Source of the DNA: Diorhabda sublineata
Taxonomy: Eukaryota; Arthropoda; Insecta; Coleoptera; Chrysomelidae
DNA: 64,000 nt
Reading direction: 5' to 3'
NCBI RefSeq assembly: GCF_026230105.1
Contig: NC_079476.1
Location: 3,183,209 to 3,247,208, forward strand
Shown piece by piece: positions 23,290 to 34,900 of the stretch. Every line of letters begins with the position of its first letter. Within the stretch, counting starts at the first letter, position 1. The notes beneath the pieces are model-generated. The model was not told the DNA's origin. It saw only the letters and a list, made by a program, of their open reading frames with translations, and ran no database searches. The translations under genes and the position numbers were made by a program.

Positions 23290-23800
23290 ATGACCAATCT
23301 ACGCTTCAGATTCTTTAACAGAACCCTCAAATACATTGGACCCAAATTTCAGTTCGAAGAGTGAGTTTGGAATCAAAAGAAGTCGCACTGGGCTAAATTT
23401 GGAGAACATGTTGCATAGAACTGCAGTACGTAGCCCGAGTTTTGCATCGAATAGACGATAGACGATTGTAAATTATACCTTGTGAATCTTATAAATTAGT
23501 GGCCATCACCTTACCTACTAATAGGAAAATCTTCGTTTTCTTTGCAGTACCTTTGCCGGATGAAGTCCACAGTCTCTGATCCTTGGTCTCTGGTGTGTAC
23601 CAGTGAATCTATATTTCGTCGACTATACGACGTAGTAATTTCTTCAAGTTTAACTAAAACAGAGTCAAAATTTGCTGTGAGGTACTCTTTCCGTTGCGCT
23701 AGTTGATCGAAATGCGCAAACGCGGTACCCATCGCGTTAAAAATATCTACCATCTTACCTATCTAGCGTATTCTCAATCGACGGTCTGTCCTTACGAGAC
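23290..23800 (-). pseudogene. mariner transposase remnant, central part
   Basis: On the minus strand, AFAHFDQLAQRKEYLTANF is followed by a frame that reads IHWYTPETKDQRLWTSSGKG and TAKKTKIFLLVGKVMATNL, with DSQGIIYNRL next. These are the mariner blocks 'DETWIHxYTPETKxQS', 'PKKAK' and 'GKVMATVFWDSxGIIxI'. A later frame YATCSPNLAQCDFF is the decayed 'YSPDLAPxDFF' third catalytic block. The first catalytic Asp has been replaced, and there are several shifts. No terminal repeats were identified. Confidence 0.75.
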
Positions 23801-24670
23801 AGTAGATTTTTATCAGGCCTGAGTGGACGTGTTTCATAAAAAATCGACATACGACCACGTTAAACTATTTTTTGACAATTTCCATCAGGAAGAATCACCA
23901 TAGACTGCATCCAAGCGCTGCACGATTTCCGTTCGAAATCAACACTGACTCATTTAGCTTCAACCACCGTACTGATACGGTCTAACAAACCCCTACAGAT
24001 CCCTTTTAGCATTTATTTATTACCAGCTTGTAGGTGGTTTTTCTATTGATATCGAACTCATCAGACAATGCATAAATAATTAGACACCGATCAGATGTGC
24101 GCGCAAATGTTTGATATTCGCGTCGGTACAAATGGTTACAAGAATTCCGCCAACAAGTTTTTTTTATATACACTTATAACCACAAGATTTTTCGCCAGAT
24201 TTCACCATAAGTTGAATGAAGACAAGTTGTATATTGAACATTGAACATTAATCAAATTTTTTCAAAAAATTCGAACGAAACACGAAGCGAAAGTGTTCCT
24301 TTGCCAGATATATGTGGTGAACGTGACGCAGGGTTACTAATTCTCGAATTATAACTAAATTCCTTGAACTGAATAATATTGTTTCAAACGGCTATCTAAG
24401 GGAGAAGAAAAGACGATGAAGCATCTGGTCTGCATTGATAGAGAAACTTTATTCAAAAATGCTTAGAAAAAGTTATAGAAGTTGGGAGGGTAGTTAGTTT
24501 GTTAAAGAGTAATACAATGGTCCTCAGGTCTTCAAGAGAACAATCTAGATCAACCTAACCGAAAGTTTATCTGACCTAAAGGTCTATTTACAATAATTAA
24601 CTAATCACTGCAGAATCGAAGCACCATATTTTAAATAGATTATGTGTAATGTATTTCACCAGATTATACT
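23801..24670. other. Non-coding stretch, nothing recognised
   Basis: The left part may contain the decayed N-terminus of the mariner that ends at about 23.8 kb, but no clear motif remains. Confidence 0.35.
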
Positions 24671-24674
24671 AGCA

Positions 24675-25240
24675 CCAGATGCATCTTGACCAAACAAGCC
24701 GTTCTTTCTCTTTATCCAGCATTCTCAACTATCTATACAAAATCTGTATGTCTCATAATAGTGAAGAGATTGAAGAGGTAACAAAGTTAAACTATCTGGT
24801 AACTTGGTTATGTGAAGTCTTGTCAACAGATGAAGAGATCAAGTTCCGGATAGAAAAAGCAAAGACGTCATTCATAAAATTTGAAATTGCAAAAACGTAT
24901 TTACGAACTCTGACTTTGACCTCAACCTCACGGTATGGAAAGCTGGACACTGAAAGTTAACGAACGAAAAATTTTGAGGGAAATAAACAAACGTGAATTG
25001 CTGGGCTCGATAAAACGTACGAAAACAGCATACTTAGGAAACGTGATACGAAGCTAGAGGTACCGTTTTGTTCAACTGTTGATAGAGGGAAAAATAGAGG
25101 AAAGAAAGGGATTGGACATAAAGAGTATATCGCGACTTCACAATATTGAAAATTGGACAAGTGTAAGAACCACAGGAGCATCAATTCATACCACTTGAGA
25201 TAGGATAAAATGGTCAGAAGTGACCGCATTAATAGATAAC
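24675..25240 (+). pseudogene. LINE relic, reverse-transcriptase thumb and C-terminal tail
   Basis: The open frame 24679-24960 contains LNYLVTWLCEVLSTDEEIKF, the 'FxYLGxxxxxDxxxxxEI' block downstream of YADD, then RIEKAKTSFIKFEIAKTYL. After a stop, the frame continues through NERKILREINKRELLGSIKR and TKTAYLGNVIRS, the conserved 'RKxxYLGHxxR' tail. It goes on with LLIEGKIEERKGL and later HNIENWTSVRTTGASIHTT. This C-terminal signature belongs to RTE/Jockey-superfamily LINEs and is shared with the relic split by the hAT at 60-62 kb. The frame is unusually clean over 90 codons, but the element is 5' truncated and has stops. Confidence 0.8.
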
Positions 25241-25940
25241 AGAAGAAGAAGAATGTGGAATATATCGTCCAAATGTTTAATCAAAACTAATTCTAATTTC
25301 TAATTATTAATAACAAATGTAAATAGTATACATATATTACATATATAATACCTTCATGGTCGATGAAGTTTTGAAAGTTGCTTCAATGAAATTTGTAAAA
25401 CCACGTTAATGAATTCAAATTAATTAAAAAGAAATAGTAGAGTTCCTAAATCAATTTATTTAACACGTGCATATCAACAATTTAATATAATTAATTGTAG
25501 TAAAGCGGATAAAAATATTCCGAAAGTTTTTCATTTTTCATACTTAAGGTACAATACTTAATTAGAATGAGCCTTATAATTTCCACGTGAAAATAAATAT
25601 ATCTGACATAAATACATAATTGGAACATACTATTCCCTTTCATTAACTTTAACAGTGAAATTATATTTTCACAATAAGAAATTAGTACATAATGTAACTT
25701 TGATTGGCAAAAATGCTGTCAGTTTTTGCTGTAAATCAAATATTGAGTCGTTATCAGTTAATTTTTCACCATCTAAAAAAGTGACTAGCTTCCAGCTAAT
25801 ATATAAGATGCAATATAATCGACTTTACTCTTCACTTGATCCTAACAAGATCGTATAACGGATTATCTCAACGCCTTTGTCTGTGTCAGTTCATTTCGAG
25901 CCACGAAACAGTGTGTATTATAAAATTGGAAAGTGTATTT
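25241..25940. other. Non-coding stretch, nothing recognised
   Basis: AT-rich DNA. The 67-codon frame at 25655-25858 has no recognisable feature. Confidence 0.35.
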
Positions 25941-25944
25941 CAAA

Positions 25945-26290
25945 ATGTACTTCAAAAATTATAGTGTCTACTTAAAGTTAGTAGAGCGAGGCCACGGAAA
26001 ATACTTTTCATTGAAAGACACTTTTTTAATGAGTATCCCTAAAAGTACAGTTTGGGACATTGCGAATAATTCTCTATAGGTTTTGAAAAAAATACGAAAT
26101 CTTCCAGGGAAAACTATGCAGAACAAAAATTGCTAATGTCAAAAAAATTAAGAGGGTTATAGCCAAAATGGAAGAAAACTGGTGGATAAAAAGGGCTTTA
26201 AAAACGTGGAAAAGGTACAAAATTAAGGGCGACCACGAATAGCGAACTGGCGCAATGCAGTCATGGAAAAAGTTGGAGAAAAGACATCAA
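25945..26290 (+). pseudogene. Possible Tc1/mariner N-terminal relic
   Basis: The reading beginning at the ATG near 25945 gives MYFKNYSVYLKLVERGHGKY, then FSLKDTFLMSIPKSTVWDIA. This resembles the paired helix-turn-helix entry of Tc1-like transposases ('sk-STV-xI'). A later short GRPRI matches the 'GRPR' linker between the two DNA-binding helices. The rest is too broken to verify. It could also be a chance match. Confidence 0.3.
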
Positions 26291-26736
26291 GCCATGGGTC
26301 CATAAGGCCTACTGTGCTGTTTTTGATAATAGATGAGACTTGGTACGACATAATACACCTAATAAGGAATGGGTTGTGTTTAATGAATGTCCTAAATTAC
26401 AAAATAATACACGAAATCCTATATTTTTTTGTTGTTATCGATTCACTTGTAGAATTATAAACAATAACACTTTCTATCTATTTGGAATCATTTATATACG
26501 ATATACGATTCTAGACCTCTAGATCTTTTTAAAGTTTACCTTATAGTCTGTCATTAACGTTATTCGAAATTAAAATATCAAACTGCATCAAAAACAACGT
26601 AGAGCTATAAAATCTGGAATGTATCGTACAATGTAACAGACAATATCCTGCTGTAAAGGTATTTGATAATACGTAGAAATAAATTTTATATTTAGTTAGG
26701 TTAAGATACTTACTTACTTAAGTTACACTTACTTAA

Positions 26737-27373
26737 CACGTTGAGCCCCGGTGCAGTCTCAAGGTCCGCAACTGAACCTCCCCCACAGCCCAGAGCGGTC
26801 CTGTGGACTACACGACTTATTTTACTTGAAACCTTCTCAATGGCTCAAGGGACTATATTTAAATATGTGTAACAGTGTAGTTCGACCGTCCTGGTACTCG
26901 AAACTTTACCCTACACTAATTGGTCTATTTGATTTTTTGTATGATCTTCAACTCCATTGTGAAACCATTACTCTTCATGTTATTTTCTTCAACATAATTC
27001 GAATAATATTTGACTAAAATTTTTCATTTGTGTCAGCTTCACGTTACCTTGATCTCATATAATTTTTTCCAAATACGTCGAATAAAGCATCGTTCAAAGA
27101 ATGAAAAAGCAAACAAAATTTTGTTTTTTCATACTGCAAGTATGGTGGAGCTTCAAAGAAATATAATGCATTTCGAGTAAAAAATGAAAAATATGATATT
27201 TTTGTCCATATGACTAGCTCTAGGCACTGGGGAAAGTTTTAGTAGTAAACTTACTATTTCAAATAAATTTTTCCTTAATTTTTTCTTAGATCCACATTCC
27301 ATATAAATTGTAAGAACACAAAAAAATTTGGGCCCAGGGGAAAGGTTATCAAGTTTGGTTGGAGCTGAATGTG
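26737..27373. mobile_element. Putative piggyBac-type MITE flanked by TTAA
   Basis: TTAA occurs at 26733-26736 and again at 27374-27377. The inner ends are imperfect inverted repeats: left CACGTTGAGCCCCGG, and right, read inward, CACATTCAGCTCCAA, with about ten of the first thirteen bases shared. TTAA duplication and a CACGTTGA-like end fit piggyBac superfamily elements. The interior has no transposase. TTAA is common in AT-rich DNA, so the end match carries the argument. Confidence 0.4.
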
Positions 27374-27377
27374 TTAA

Positions 27378-28080
27378 GATTTCAACGTTTCTAATAAATT
27401 AATTTACTGTATTTTTTTACCGCACCTCGTATATAGTACAAAATTAAGTGAATAATAAATTTTGAACATTGTAGTTTTTGTTTGTTTAATATACGAATAT
27501 GCGATTGGTGCAAAGGTTTTTGTTAGTTTCTTTTAGGTTGTTTTTTCTTCTTCGTTAACTTTTTGCTCAAATTATTTTGTTTGTATATTTGGGTAGGATA
27601 AAGAAATTTTTTATCGAGAGGAAGGTTTATTGAAATTTGACCCTGATATAGGAGTTGCTCCTCTGCAGAGCTGCGGTTGTGGTAATTTATTCATGATTGT
27701 ATTGTCCTGGCTGAAAAAAGAAGGAAAACGGATAACCAAATGGCCAGAAGAAGACGCAAAAAGAGCTCCAGATTAATTCAAAACGGTTCCTTCCAATTTT
27801 TGTGATTTTTTTGTTGTTTTTCTGTTTTTTACGTTCTTTTTAATAGGCCAGCAGGTAATTTGGGAGCGAACGGGTACAGCTGCGAATGCATCATCATTCC
27901 CTATCGTAGGTCATTTGGCTAGTTATAGGAAAACCGCAGAAAACATCGACGAATATTCAAAATATTATTTATTTACCTATATATGATTCCCTCAAGGAAA
28001 TAAATAAAATATACCTCCGATCGCTCCGTGCAAACGTTACGCGGGCAGAAGAAAGCTGGCATGCGCTGTAGGTGACTGCG
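27378..28080. other. Non-coding stretch, nothing recognised
   Basis: No gene was found. The sequence just right of 28.0 kb is GC-richer and is probably the 5' leader of the mariner that starts coding at 28155. Confidence 0.35.
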
Positions 28081-28154
28081 AAGCTCTCGCATTACACACT
28101 CCGCCATTGTTGATATTCAGGCGTCAGTCGGCGTTGTGCTACAGCCACGTAAAC

Positions 28155-28552
28155 ATGTCCGGCATTATTGATATTCCCGCCAAGTGTGAATTGCGAAGTG
28201 TGATTCATTTTCTACAGACAGAGTCGTGTGTATTGAGAAAACTTCATGAGTGATGGTGTTGTGCGTGAATAATGTCGAAAGTTTGAAAATGGTGCATGAT
28301 GAAGGGGGCCAAGGACGCAAATCTATCGTTTTAGATGACCTGGTTCAACGAGTTGACAGATTCATCGTTACTGCTTTGTCTACGAAATTTCTAGGAGTTT
28401 CGAGGCTTGTACTCTACTTGAATTCATTGGCGGCTACTTCCTTTGAAGAGGGTATTGAAAAGCTTCTCCACAGATATGACAAATGTCTCAATCACTTCGG
28501 TGATTATGTCGATAAGTACCAATTTTTTGGTAATAAAATTATTGTTTTATAA
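28155..28552 (+). pseudogene. Internally deleted mariner transposase gene
   Basis: The start ATG at 28155 gives MSGIIDIPAKCELRSVIHFL, the N-terminal first helix-turn-helix of a distinct mariner subfamily. After a gap and frameshift the frame resumes at SDGVVR and then HDEGGQGRKSIVLDDLVQRV followed by DRFI. It then jumps to LYLNSLAATSFEEGIEKLLH and RYDKCLNHFGDYVDKYQFF, which is the C-terminus of the same family, with TAA at 28550-28552. The whole catalytic DDD core is therefore deleted between about 28368 and 28405. It is a non-autonomous deletion derivative like those at 6.7 and 19.0 kb. A GC-rich leader precedes it. Confidence 0.85.
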
Positions 28553-29270
28553 GAACTTGCTTTTCGTTTATAGTCATACCGAAGTATTTTAATGAAGTTT
28601 CTTTCTATTGTTAGTCCGACACTGGTTAAAGACATTACTTTTCTAGTATATCACCGTCTCTAGTCTTCACTTTGCGTTATGCCATGACCGAAAGCTAGGA
28701 AGCAATGCACTTTTTTTCAATTCAGGAAATAATTCAAGTGTCTGCTTGAAATAGATAATTGTGGATTTAATGATTGCAATACCAATTATGGTACTATTTT
28801 TAGTGAAAGAGAATTAGAGCACATTATATTAGTAGTAATTTCACATTTTCATTAATATTCATTGCTCTGCACGATATTACCACGTTAATTTGTTATAGTA
28901 ACTAACAGGCAAGAAATAAAAAGCATAAAATATTATTTAGATCATAGAAAACGTTTAACAGTGGTGGACTTGAGCTCAAATCCAGTTACAACACTAATAT
29001 ACATATTTCAACATATTGTTACGAACAAGTTTGCAAAATGGTTCCTTAGGCCAGCCCTGTCCACCTACTATGAAATTTTCAAAAATCGGCAAATTCGCAC
29101 GGCATCTTGCACATTTTTTATAAATGACGGAAGCGTCTTTGATGTTTCCTCTTAGAACTTTTTATTATAGCAGACTATTTATTTACAGTATTTCTATTTT
29201 ACTAATAATTTCTATAAAAGTAAGAGATGAATAGTAGAAAATATTTATGTTGATATATGACTTGTTGACT
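28553..29270. other. Non-coding stretch, nothing recognised
   Basis: No gene, terminal repeat or RNA was identified. Confidence 0.35.
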
Positions 29271-29274
29271 TGAT

Positions 29275-29515
29275 TCTCCACAATTTGGTTGATTTTGGTC
29301 AGTGTTTCTGGAGTTGAAACAGTCACAGGGCCACCTGGGTGCTGGTCATTTTCAGTACTCTCTCGGCCCTCACCAAATCGCTTACACCACTCAAAAACAC
29401 GCGCACGAGATGGAGAATTTTCCCCATAGGCTTCTTGCAATAATTCATAGCACTAAGTCGGAGTTTTTTTCAATTTAATGAGAACTTTGAGATTGATACG
29501 TTGTTTTTCGTTACC
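29275..29515 (-). pseudogene. mariner N-terminal fragment, same subfamily as the 6.7-kb copy
   Basis: The minus strand reads KQRINLKVLIKLKKTPT, a stop, CYELLQEAYGENSPSRARVF and EWCKRFGEGREST, then ENDQHPGGPVTVSTPETLTK and INQIV. This is the region between the first helix-turn-helix and the GRP-like linker. It is a closer match to the family consensus than the 6.7-kb copy at its N-terminus. It breaks off at INQIVE and no catalytic part follows. Confidence 0.85.
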
Positions 29516-29690
29516 CTGATATCAGTTAGTCATCATACGTCAACCGATACACACAACAAACAAGAATTGTACCTGAAATTAGGCACAACAAGTGATAAAA
29601 CTGCTTAAGCGACAAGGCCAGAGTCAGCGATAAGTGGCCAGTGCGCTGAACATGAGTCAGTCTACTGTTTCCAGAGTTTACCGTAGAGAT

Positions 29691-30080
29691 CAGAAAAACG
29701 CCATGAATGGCTGTGAGTGGCTGGTCAATCAGGAGAAGGCTTAAGGAAGCAAAAAAGGCGAGCTACTGGCTTCAAATTAACCTCAACCCATCGAGCAGCC
29801 CATTCACCATTTGCTAGAAAACACGTTAATTATCCTGACGAATAATGGGGAAGAGGACGAGCTTTCAGAATATATGAAGAAAGATTAGCGCAGTTTTACA
29901 TAAAAGAAAACGTGGCTTTCAAAGTAGGTCGTGGACAGTTTAAGCAGGCATTTCAATAGAAACAAAAACCGAGAAATTACTGCCAAAGCGATACATAAAA
30001 AACATTTTAGGGGGCCCGTCCACATACTGGAGGTTTCGTACAGCAATTTTTAAAGGGTATCGAAATTGCCGCTATGGATT
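29691..30080 (+). pseudogene. Tc1-like transposase relic, copy 1
   Basis: The plus-strand frames contain WSIRRRLKE-type helix sequence, RATGFKLTSTHRAAHSPFAR and KHVN, equivalent to the Tc1 block 'LTxxHRxARLxFAxxHxxW'. Near the end, IAAMD and ADLNPMDHS match 'WPxxSPDLNPIEHLW', the third catalytic region. The middle is collapsed. It is followed about 500 bp downstream by a second, overlapping copy. Confidence 0.65.
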
Positions 30081-30195
30081 GAGCGGACTTAAACCCCATG
30101 GACCACTCATTATAAAGCTAAGACTAAGGGTTTAGATATACTAGAATCAGAAAAATAAATCGAGCCCTCAGTGGGACTAAAGTCCAACAAGAGTT

Positions 30196-30610
30196 CAGAG
30201 AAACGCCATGAATGGCTGTGAGTGGCTGGTCAATCAAAAGAAGGCTTAAGGAAACTAACCTGGAGCCAAAAAGACGAGCTACTGGCTTCAAATTAACCTC
30301 AACCCACCGAGCAGCCCATTCACCATTTGCTAGAAAACACGTTAATTAGCCTGACGAATAATGGGGCTCCATTTTCTTGTTAGAGGAAAGCATAGAAGAG
30401 GACGGGTTTACAGAATATCTGAAGAAAGATTAGCGCAGTTTTACATAAAAGAAAACGTGGCTTCCAAAGTAGGTTCGTGGACGGTTTGAACTGGCATTTC
30501 AATAGAAGCAAAAACAGAGAGATTAATGCCAAAGCGATACACATACTGGAGGTTCCATACAGTAGTTTTTAAAGGGTGTCGAAATTGCCGCCAAGAATTG
30601 AGCGAACTTT
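30196..30610 (+). pseudogene. Tc1-like transposase relic, copy 2
   Basis: This segment repeats 29691-30080 almost base for base but keeps stretches that copy 1 lacks. One is KETNLEPKRRATGFKLTSTH, and another is WGSIFLLEESIEEDG, the decayed 'VLFSDESRF' block with the first catalytic region. Copy 1 is thus a deleted version of copy 2 or of a shared parent. Both are dead. Confidence 0.65.
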
Positions 30611-30784
30611 AATCTCATAGAGCATTCATACATCCATGTAAAAACGTTTGAAAGTTATTATTAAGGCCCGGGAATAGATACTAAATATTGAAAGAATTAT
30701 ATAAAATTATTATCTTGACGAATTTAAGCTTGTATAATTTTCTTTACTGTTAATAATAACCCCTTTTCACTTCATTGAGTTTCT

Positions 30785-31605
30785 TCTTCTTCTTCTTCTT
30801 CTTATTTTAAGACTGTGTCTTGTGTTTTCAAAGAGGCAGCCTAAGTTGTGACTGCGAGGACCAGATCTCATACCAGCGCTTTGGTGGTCTTCCAGGCGGT
30901 CTACTTGTATTGGGTCTCTCTTCCTTTGCGATTTTCACCAGTCGATCGTCGTCCATTCTATTGACATGATCTCTCCATGCTCTTTTTCTAGTTCTGGCCC
31001 ATCTCACTATATCCGGAACGTCACACATTCTTCTAATTTCATTGCTCCTTATTCTGTCTCTTAGTGTTTTCCCTGTGATTGAGCGTAATGTCTTCATCTC
31101 GGTTGTTCTAAGAATCCGTTTAGTAGTTGCAGTCTCCGCCCTCGTTTCTATGGCGTATGTCATTACTGGTCCGACACAAGTTTTATATATCCGTGTTTTG
31201 CTTTCGATACTTAAAAATTTATTCCTCCATATCACGGTTCGAAGGAATCCTGATATCCTAGATGCTGCTGCTGCTCGTGATGTTAACCCCTAAATATTTA
31301 AAAGACATAACCTGTTCTACACTTTTATTATAAATTGCCAGTTTGCATCTTCTTGGTTCTCTCGCTATTGTCAAGGATTGTGTCTTTTGTTTCGATATGA
31401 TCATATTGAATTCTCCTGCAACTGTTTCAAATCTCTGTAGCAGTTTTTGCAGATTATCCTCATCTTCGGATATCACAACCGCGTCATCAGCGTAGCAAAC
31501 TATCTTAAACTCATGTTTTCCCATTCTGTATCCTCTGCTTGCCGTTTTGACTTCATTGAGTTTCTTTTCGTTTAATAGTTTTTGGCCGTAATCGTGCAAT
31601 TTTTT
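30785..31605 (-). pseudogene. LINE reverse-transcriptase relic with (GAA)-type 3' tail
   Basis: Minus-strand 31258-31599 contains FKIVCYADDAVVISEDEDNL, the YADD catalytic box of a non-LTR reverse transcriptase. Then come MIISKQKTQSLTI and VMSFKYLGVNITSSS. The second frame, 30828-31235, continues with KTRIYKTCVGPVMTYAIETR and RTTEMKTLRSITGKTLRDRI, then HVNRMDDDRLVKIA and PGRPPKRW, the usual C-terminus. A single frameshift separates the frames. Just downstream, at about 30781-30805, is a (TTC)n run, which on this strand is a GAA-rich tail of the kind RTE-like LINEs use at their 3' end. The element is 5' truncated. Confidence 0.85.
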
Positions 31606-31855
31606 TGTTCACTAGTGTATATGGTATTAGGAGAGATTTATCATTCTAAATAAACTTTGGTTTTTGAGCGACAATTTGTAGAAAGATTCACTCTATAAAT
31701 AGACACGTTATTTACAACATTTGAAATATTCGAAAAATTTTCTGTGCATATTCACGATACGCTCGTTGCTCTCATTGCATAAGAAGAGGATATGGAAGTG
31801 TAATATATTAACCAAGTAGTAAACGACGGTTTTATAGAAAGTATGTGTTCGGGAG
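31606..31855. other. Upstream region of the secreted-protein gene
   Basis: About 250 bp separate the LINE relic from the TATA box. No coding sequence is seen. Proximal enhancer elements would be expected here but cannot be identified by eye. Confidence 0.4.
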
Positions 31856-31862
31856 ATAGGTA

Positions 31863-31870
31863 TATATAAA
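31863..31870 (+). promoter_or_regulatory. TATA box of the secreted-protein gene
   Basis: A TATATAAA lies 52 bp upstream of the predicted start codon, which would place transcription initiation about 30 bp later, near 31890-31900, and leave a 5' untranslated leader of only about 25-30 nt. Short leaders and strong TATA boxes are usual for insect cuticle-protein genes. Confidence 0.75.
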
Positions 31871-31921
31871 CCACAAAGACGAATGATATATACACAAAGC
31901 CTTCCTTCTCTTGCGATCATC

Positions 31922-34900
31922 ATGAAGGCCTTGGTAAGTGTTATAGTGATTTATGTTGTGATTAGTGGTAATACGTGCATTAAATTTTCTCGGAATAATA
32001 CAGTGTTCTTAGTGTAATCTTTCTATAGATAAAGTGTATCATTAATTTAATATAAAGAAATTGATTCCAAAGATTTTCCAATGAATTCTCTTCAAACTTC
32101 AGTCAAATATTTATAGCCTACAAATTTTTTTAAAAAACAATAGCGCTCCGAAATATAATTATTTTTTTCCTTACTTTTTTCAAATTTTCGTTAGATGAAA
32201 ACACATTTTTCTTCAAAAGAAATTTCTTAGTTTTAAAACCATATTTTTCTTTTTTTTACATAGTCTTGCAATAACTATTCATGAAGTTGAAGTTAATTGA
32301 TTTCTATTAGTTGTATTTTTAACCCAGAGATAAAAAATTGATCACTCGATCACCGAAAAGGCTAAAATATACCGTGATATTGAGAAACACTTAGTCTTGA
32401 GGTGTATGCACTATTTTAAACACTTGGAAAAATTTATAAGAAAAACTTTTAACGTTTCTCTAATAGTCTGGCCTTGACTGATATTTAAACATATGTGGAA
32501 CTATAACAGAGTATTATTTTATTTTTAAATGCTTTAATATAATTATAAATATCACAGTTTCAGAACTTGAGCCTAAGCTTAAGTTAAAAAAGTCTATTCA
32601 ACATCTAGGGAAACGACGTTGAATAACTTATGAATAATTATTTCCTAGGAATTAAGAAATTAAACTAGGGCTGTTTATTCTTCAAATTTATTGAATATAT
32701 ACGAATTTAAACTCTTTTTATTCATTTACATAGTTAAAACAAAGCTTATATAACGTAATCTATAATGAAATTTTCTTGGATAAAAATAACTTTTAATTAT
32801 GTACAGTTAGTATCTGTTAAAATATACTAAATGACATTAGAAAATGATACCAATTGAAGTTCTATGTCCCAATAACGATACGTGAAAAATATTTAACCAG
32901 ATTTGATACAATATCTATAGTTTACCTCATTGTATAAACCAAAACCATAATTAAATCAATTTTTTTCTTACGCGGATATAACCACTGAGTAAACTCAAAT
33001 TAACTTTTTTGCCCCAATTACACGCTTGAATTCTCGTTTTATTTACATAAAATTTTTCAACAAGAACGAATTTACAGATGGAATCCAATAATTTAATGTT
33101 AATGATGCTTCCATAAAATCGTTAGTTGATTAAAAGTATCAGTTAAATATATACCTGTTAATGCAACGTTTACTCGATTTAACCTATATAGGCACTTTTT
33201 ATTTTTTAATTTGAAAGAAGTCTTTGGTTTAAAATCGAACATATTTAAATTTTCTTTTCCTACTATTAACGTAGTTGGTTCACATAGACATATTTACAGT
33301 ACTGCAAGCCTTTAAATCCCATAACTTATTTTACTTCTTCCATAGCTCTTCAATTTATTTACAATTTTCTTGATTTTTGCATTGGAATCCAGTTGTATCT
33401 ACCATTTTTCTACTTTTACCTCCTCTTATCATACTTCAACCATCCAACTTTCTGAGCTTTCATGAAACCTGTTACTGCAGAGCTAAAGATACTTCAGTTC
33501 TTGCTTAGTCGCTCTTCTCCAAAACTCACCATTAATTTTTATTCATCCAAAGATTCTCCTCAACACTATCCCTTCCCTTATAACAAGTTTTGTTGTTCTA
33601 GATAACTCCTGCTATCCCATTAACTAACTCAATGATCCTGTGGTCCGTTCTCCATTTTTATTTATCAATGTAGATCTCGATTATTCTAATTCAAAACTTT
33701 TTCCCTCTTAAACTTTCTCTTCTCTCATTAATCTTTATATATTTCTACCAACCCCATTCTGGCTTAGTATCCCACTTTATTGGCTAGTGCTGGGGTGTAC
33801 TAAAGTCCTACAACATTTGGTGAGTGATGAATGCAAGATTTAGCTCCTTTGGGTGCTTGGTCACTCGAGCAACAAAGACAACTCACTCGCTAGACCGGGA
33901 TCGGTGAACTCGCCCAGAACCTACACCTGGTGTAACTAAATTGTTGTTAACGCGACTTTTAATGGTCTTCGTGCAAGGCGGGCTAGGTAGAGATAGAGAT
34001 ACCTGTCATGAGTCAAGCAAAGGTACACATAGATGGACCTTATACGTCTCACACCAAATAATTACTCCAATTAAATAGACGCAAAATCCAACTAGTGACT
34101 GGACTTTTAACCGGAGTGCCGCTGGTGCATGAAAGAGGATGAAACTACAGTCCAAGTCATTTGTGAATACCCAGAACTCACACGAGGGCGGTTCAAAAAT
34201 TTGGGCAAATCTCACAGCTTACCTAATGACATCGAAAGGTTTAAGTCAAAGAAACTCGGCTTCTCAAACGACATCGGTCTTCAATAACGTCAATTCTACT
34301 ATGTACTATGAATTCTACTTTATTTTCTTGGTCCATAATTTGTTATAGCCTCTTTTAGTTTACAAAATGCTTTGGATATTATATTGCAAATATGTGTCTG
34401 AATAATTCATATTCTAAAATTATATTAAGATTGCTTGACATGTTTTTGAAAGAAACTTTGAATTTTTGAAGGTTACACGAACTTATCTCTTCCTTTTTTG
34501 CCTGTCAACGTAACTATGGACTGGCTAAAGCTGATGAAAGAGTTTGAATATTTTTCTCGAATTGTAATAAATACTTTAATATTTCAAGCAAGTTCTTACT
34601 TAACACCTAGTGGTAATTGAAGAAAATAACCTATTTAATCTTTGTTTACATTTCTAACTTTTCCGCTTCCATCGGGAGAAACTTTTATAACCATAAATAG
34701 ATTCATCACCACATTAAACAGGGACAGAAATATCGAAGTTCAAACAATTACCACATCTAGCATATGGTAAACACATTTAACACTTTCTCTTCGTTTTCAT
34801 TCGAAAATATATTGATAGCTATCAATTTATACTATTTTTAATCTACTTATTTTCCTAATCAATCTTTTTCATTGAGATAATCTGCCTGTCAATTTGTTTT

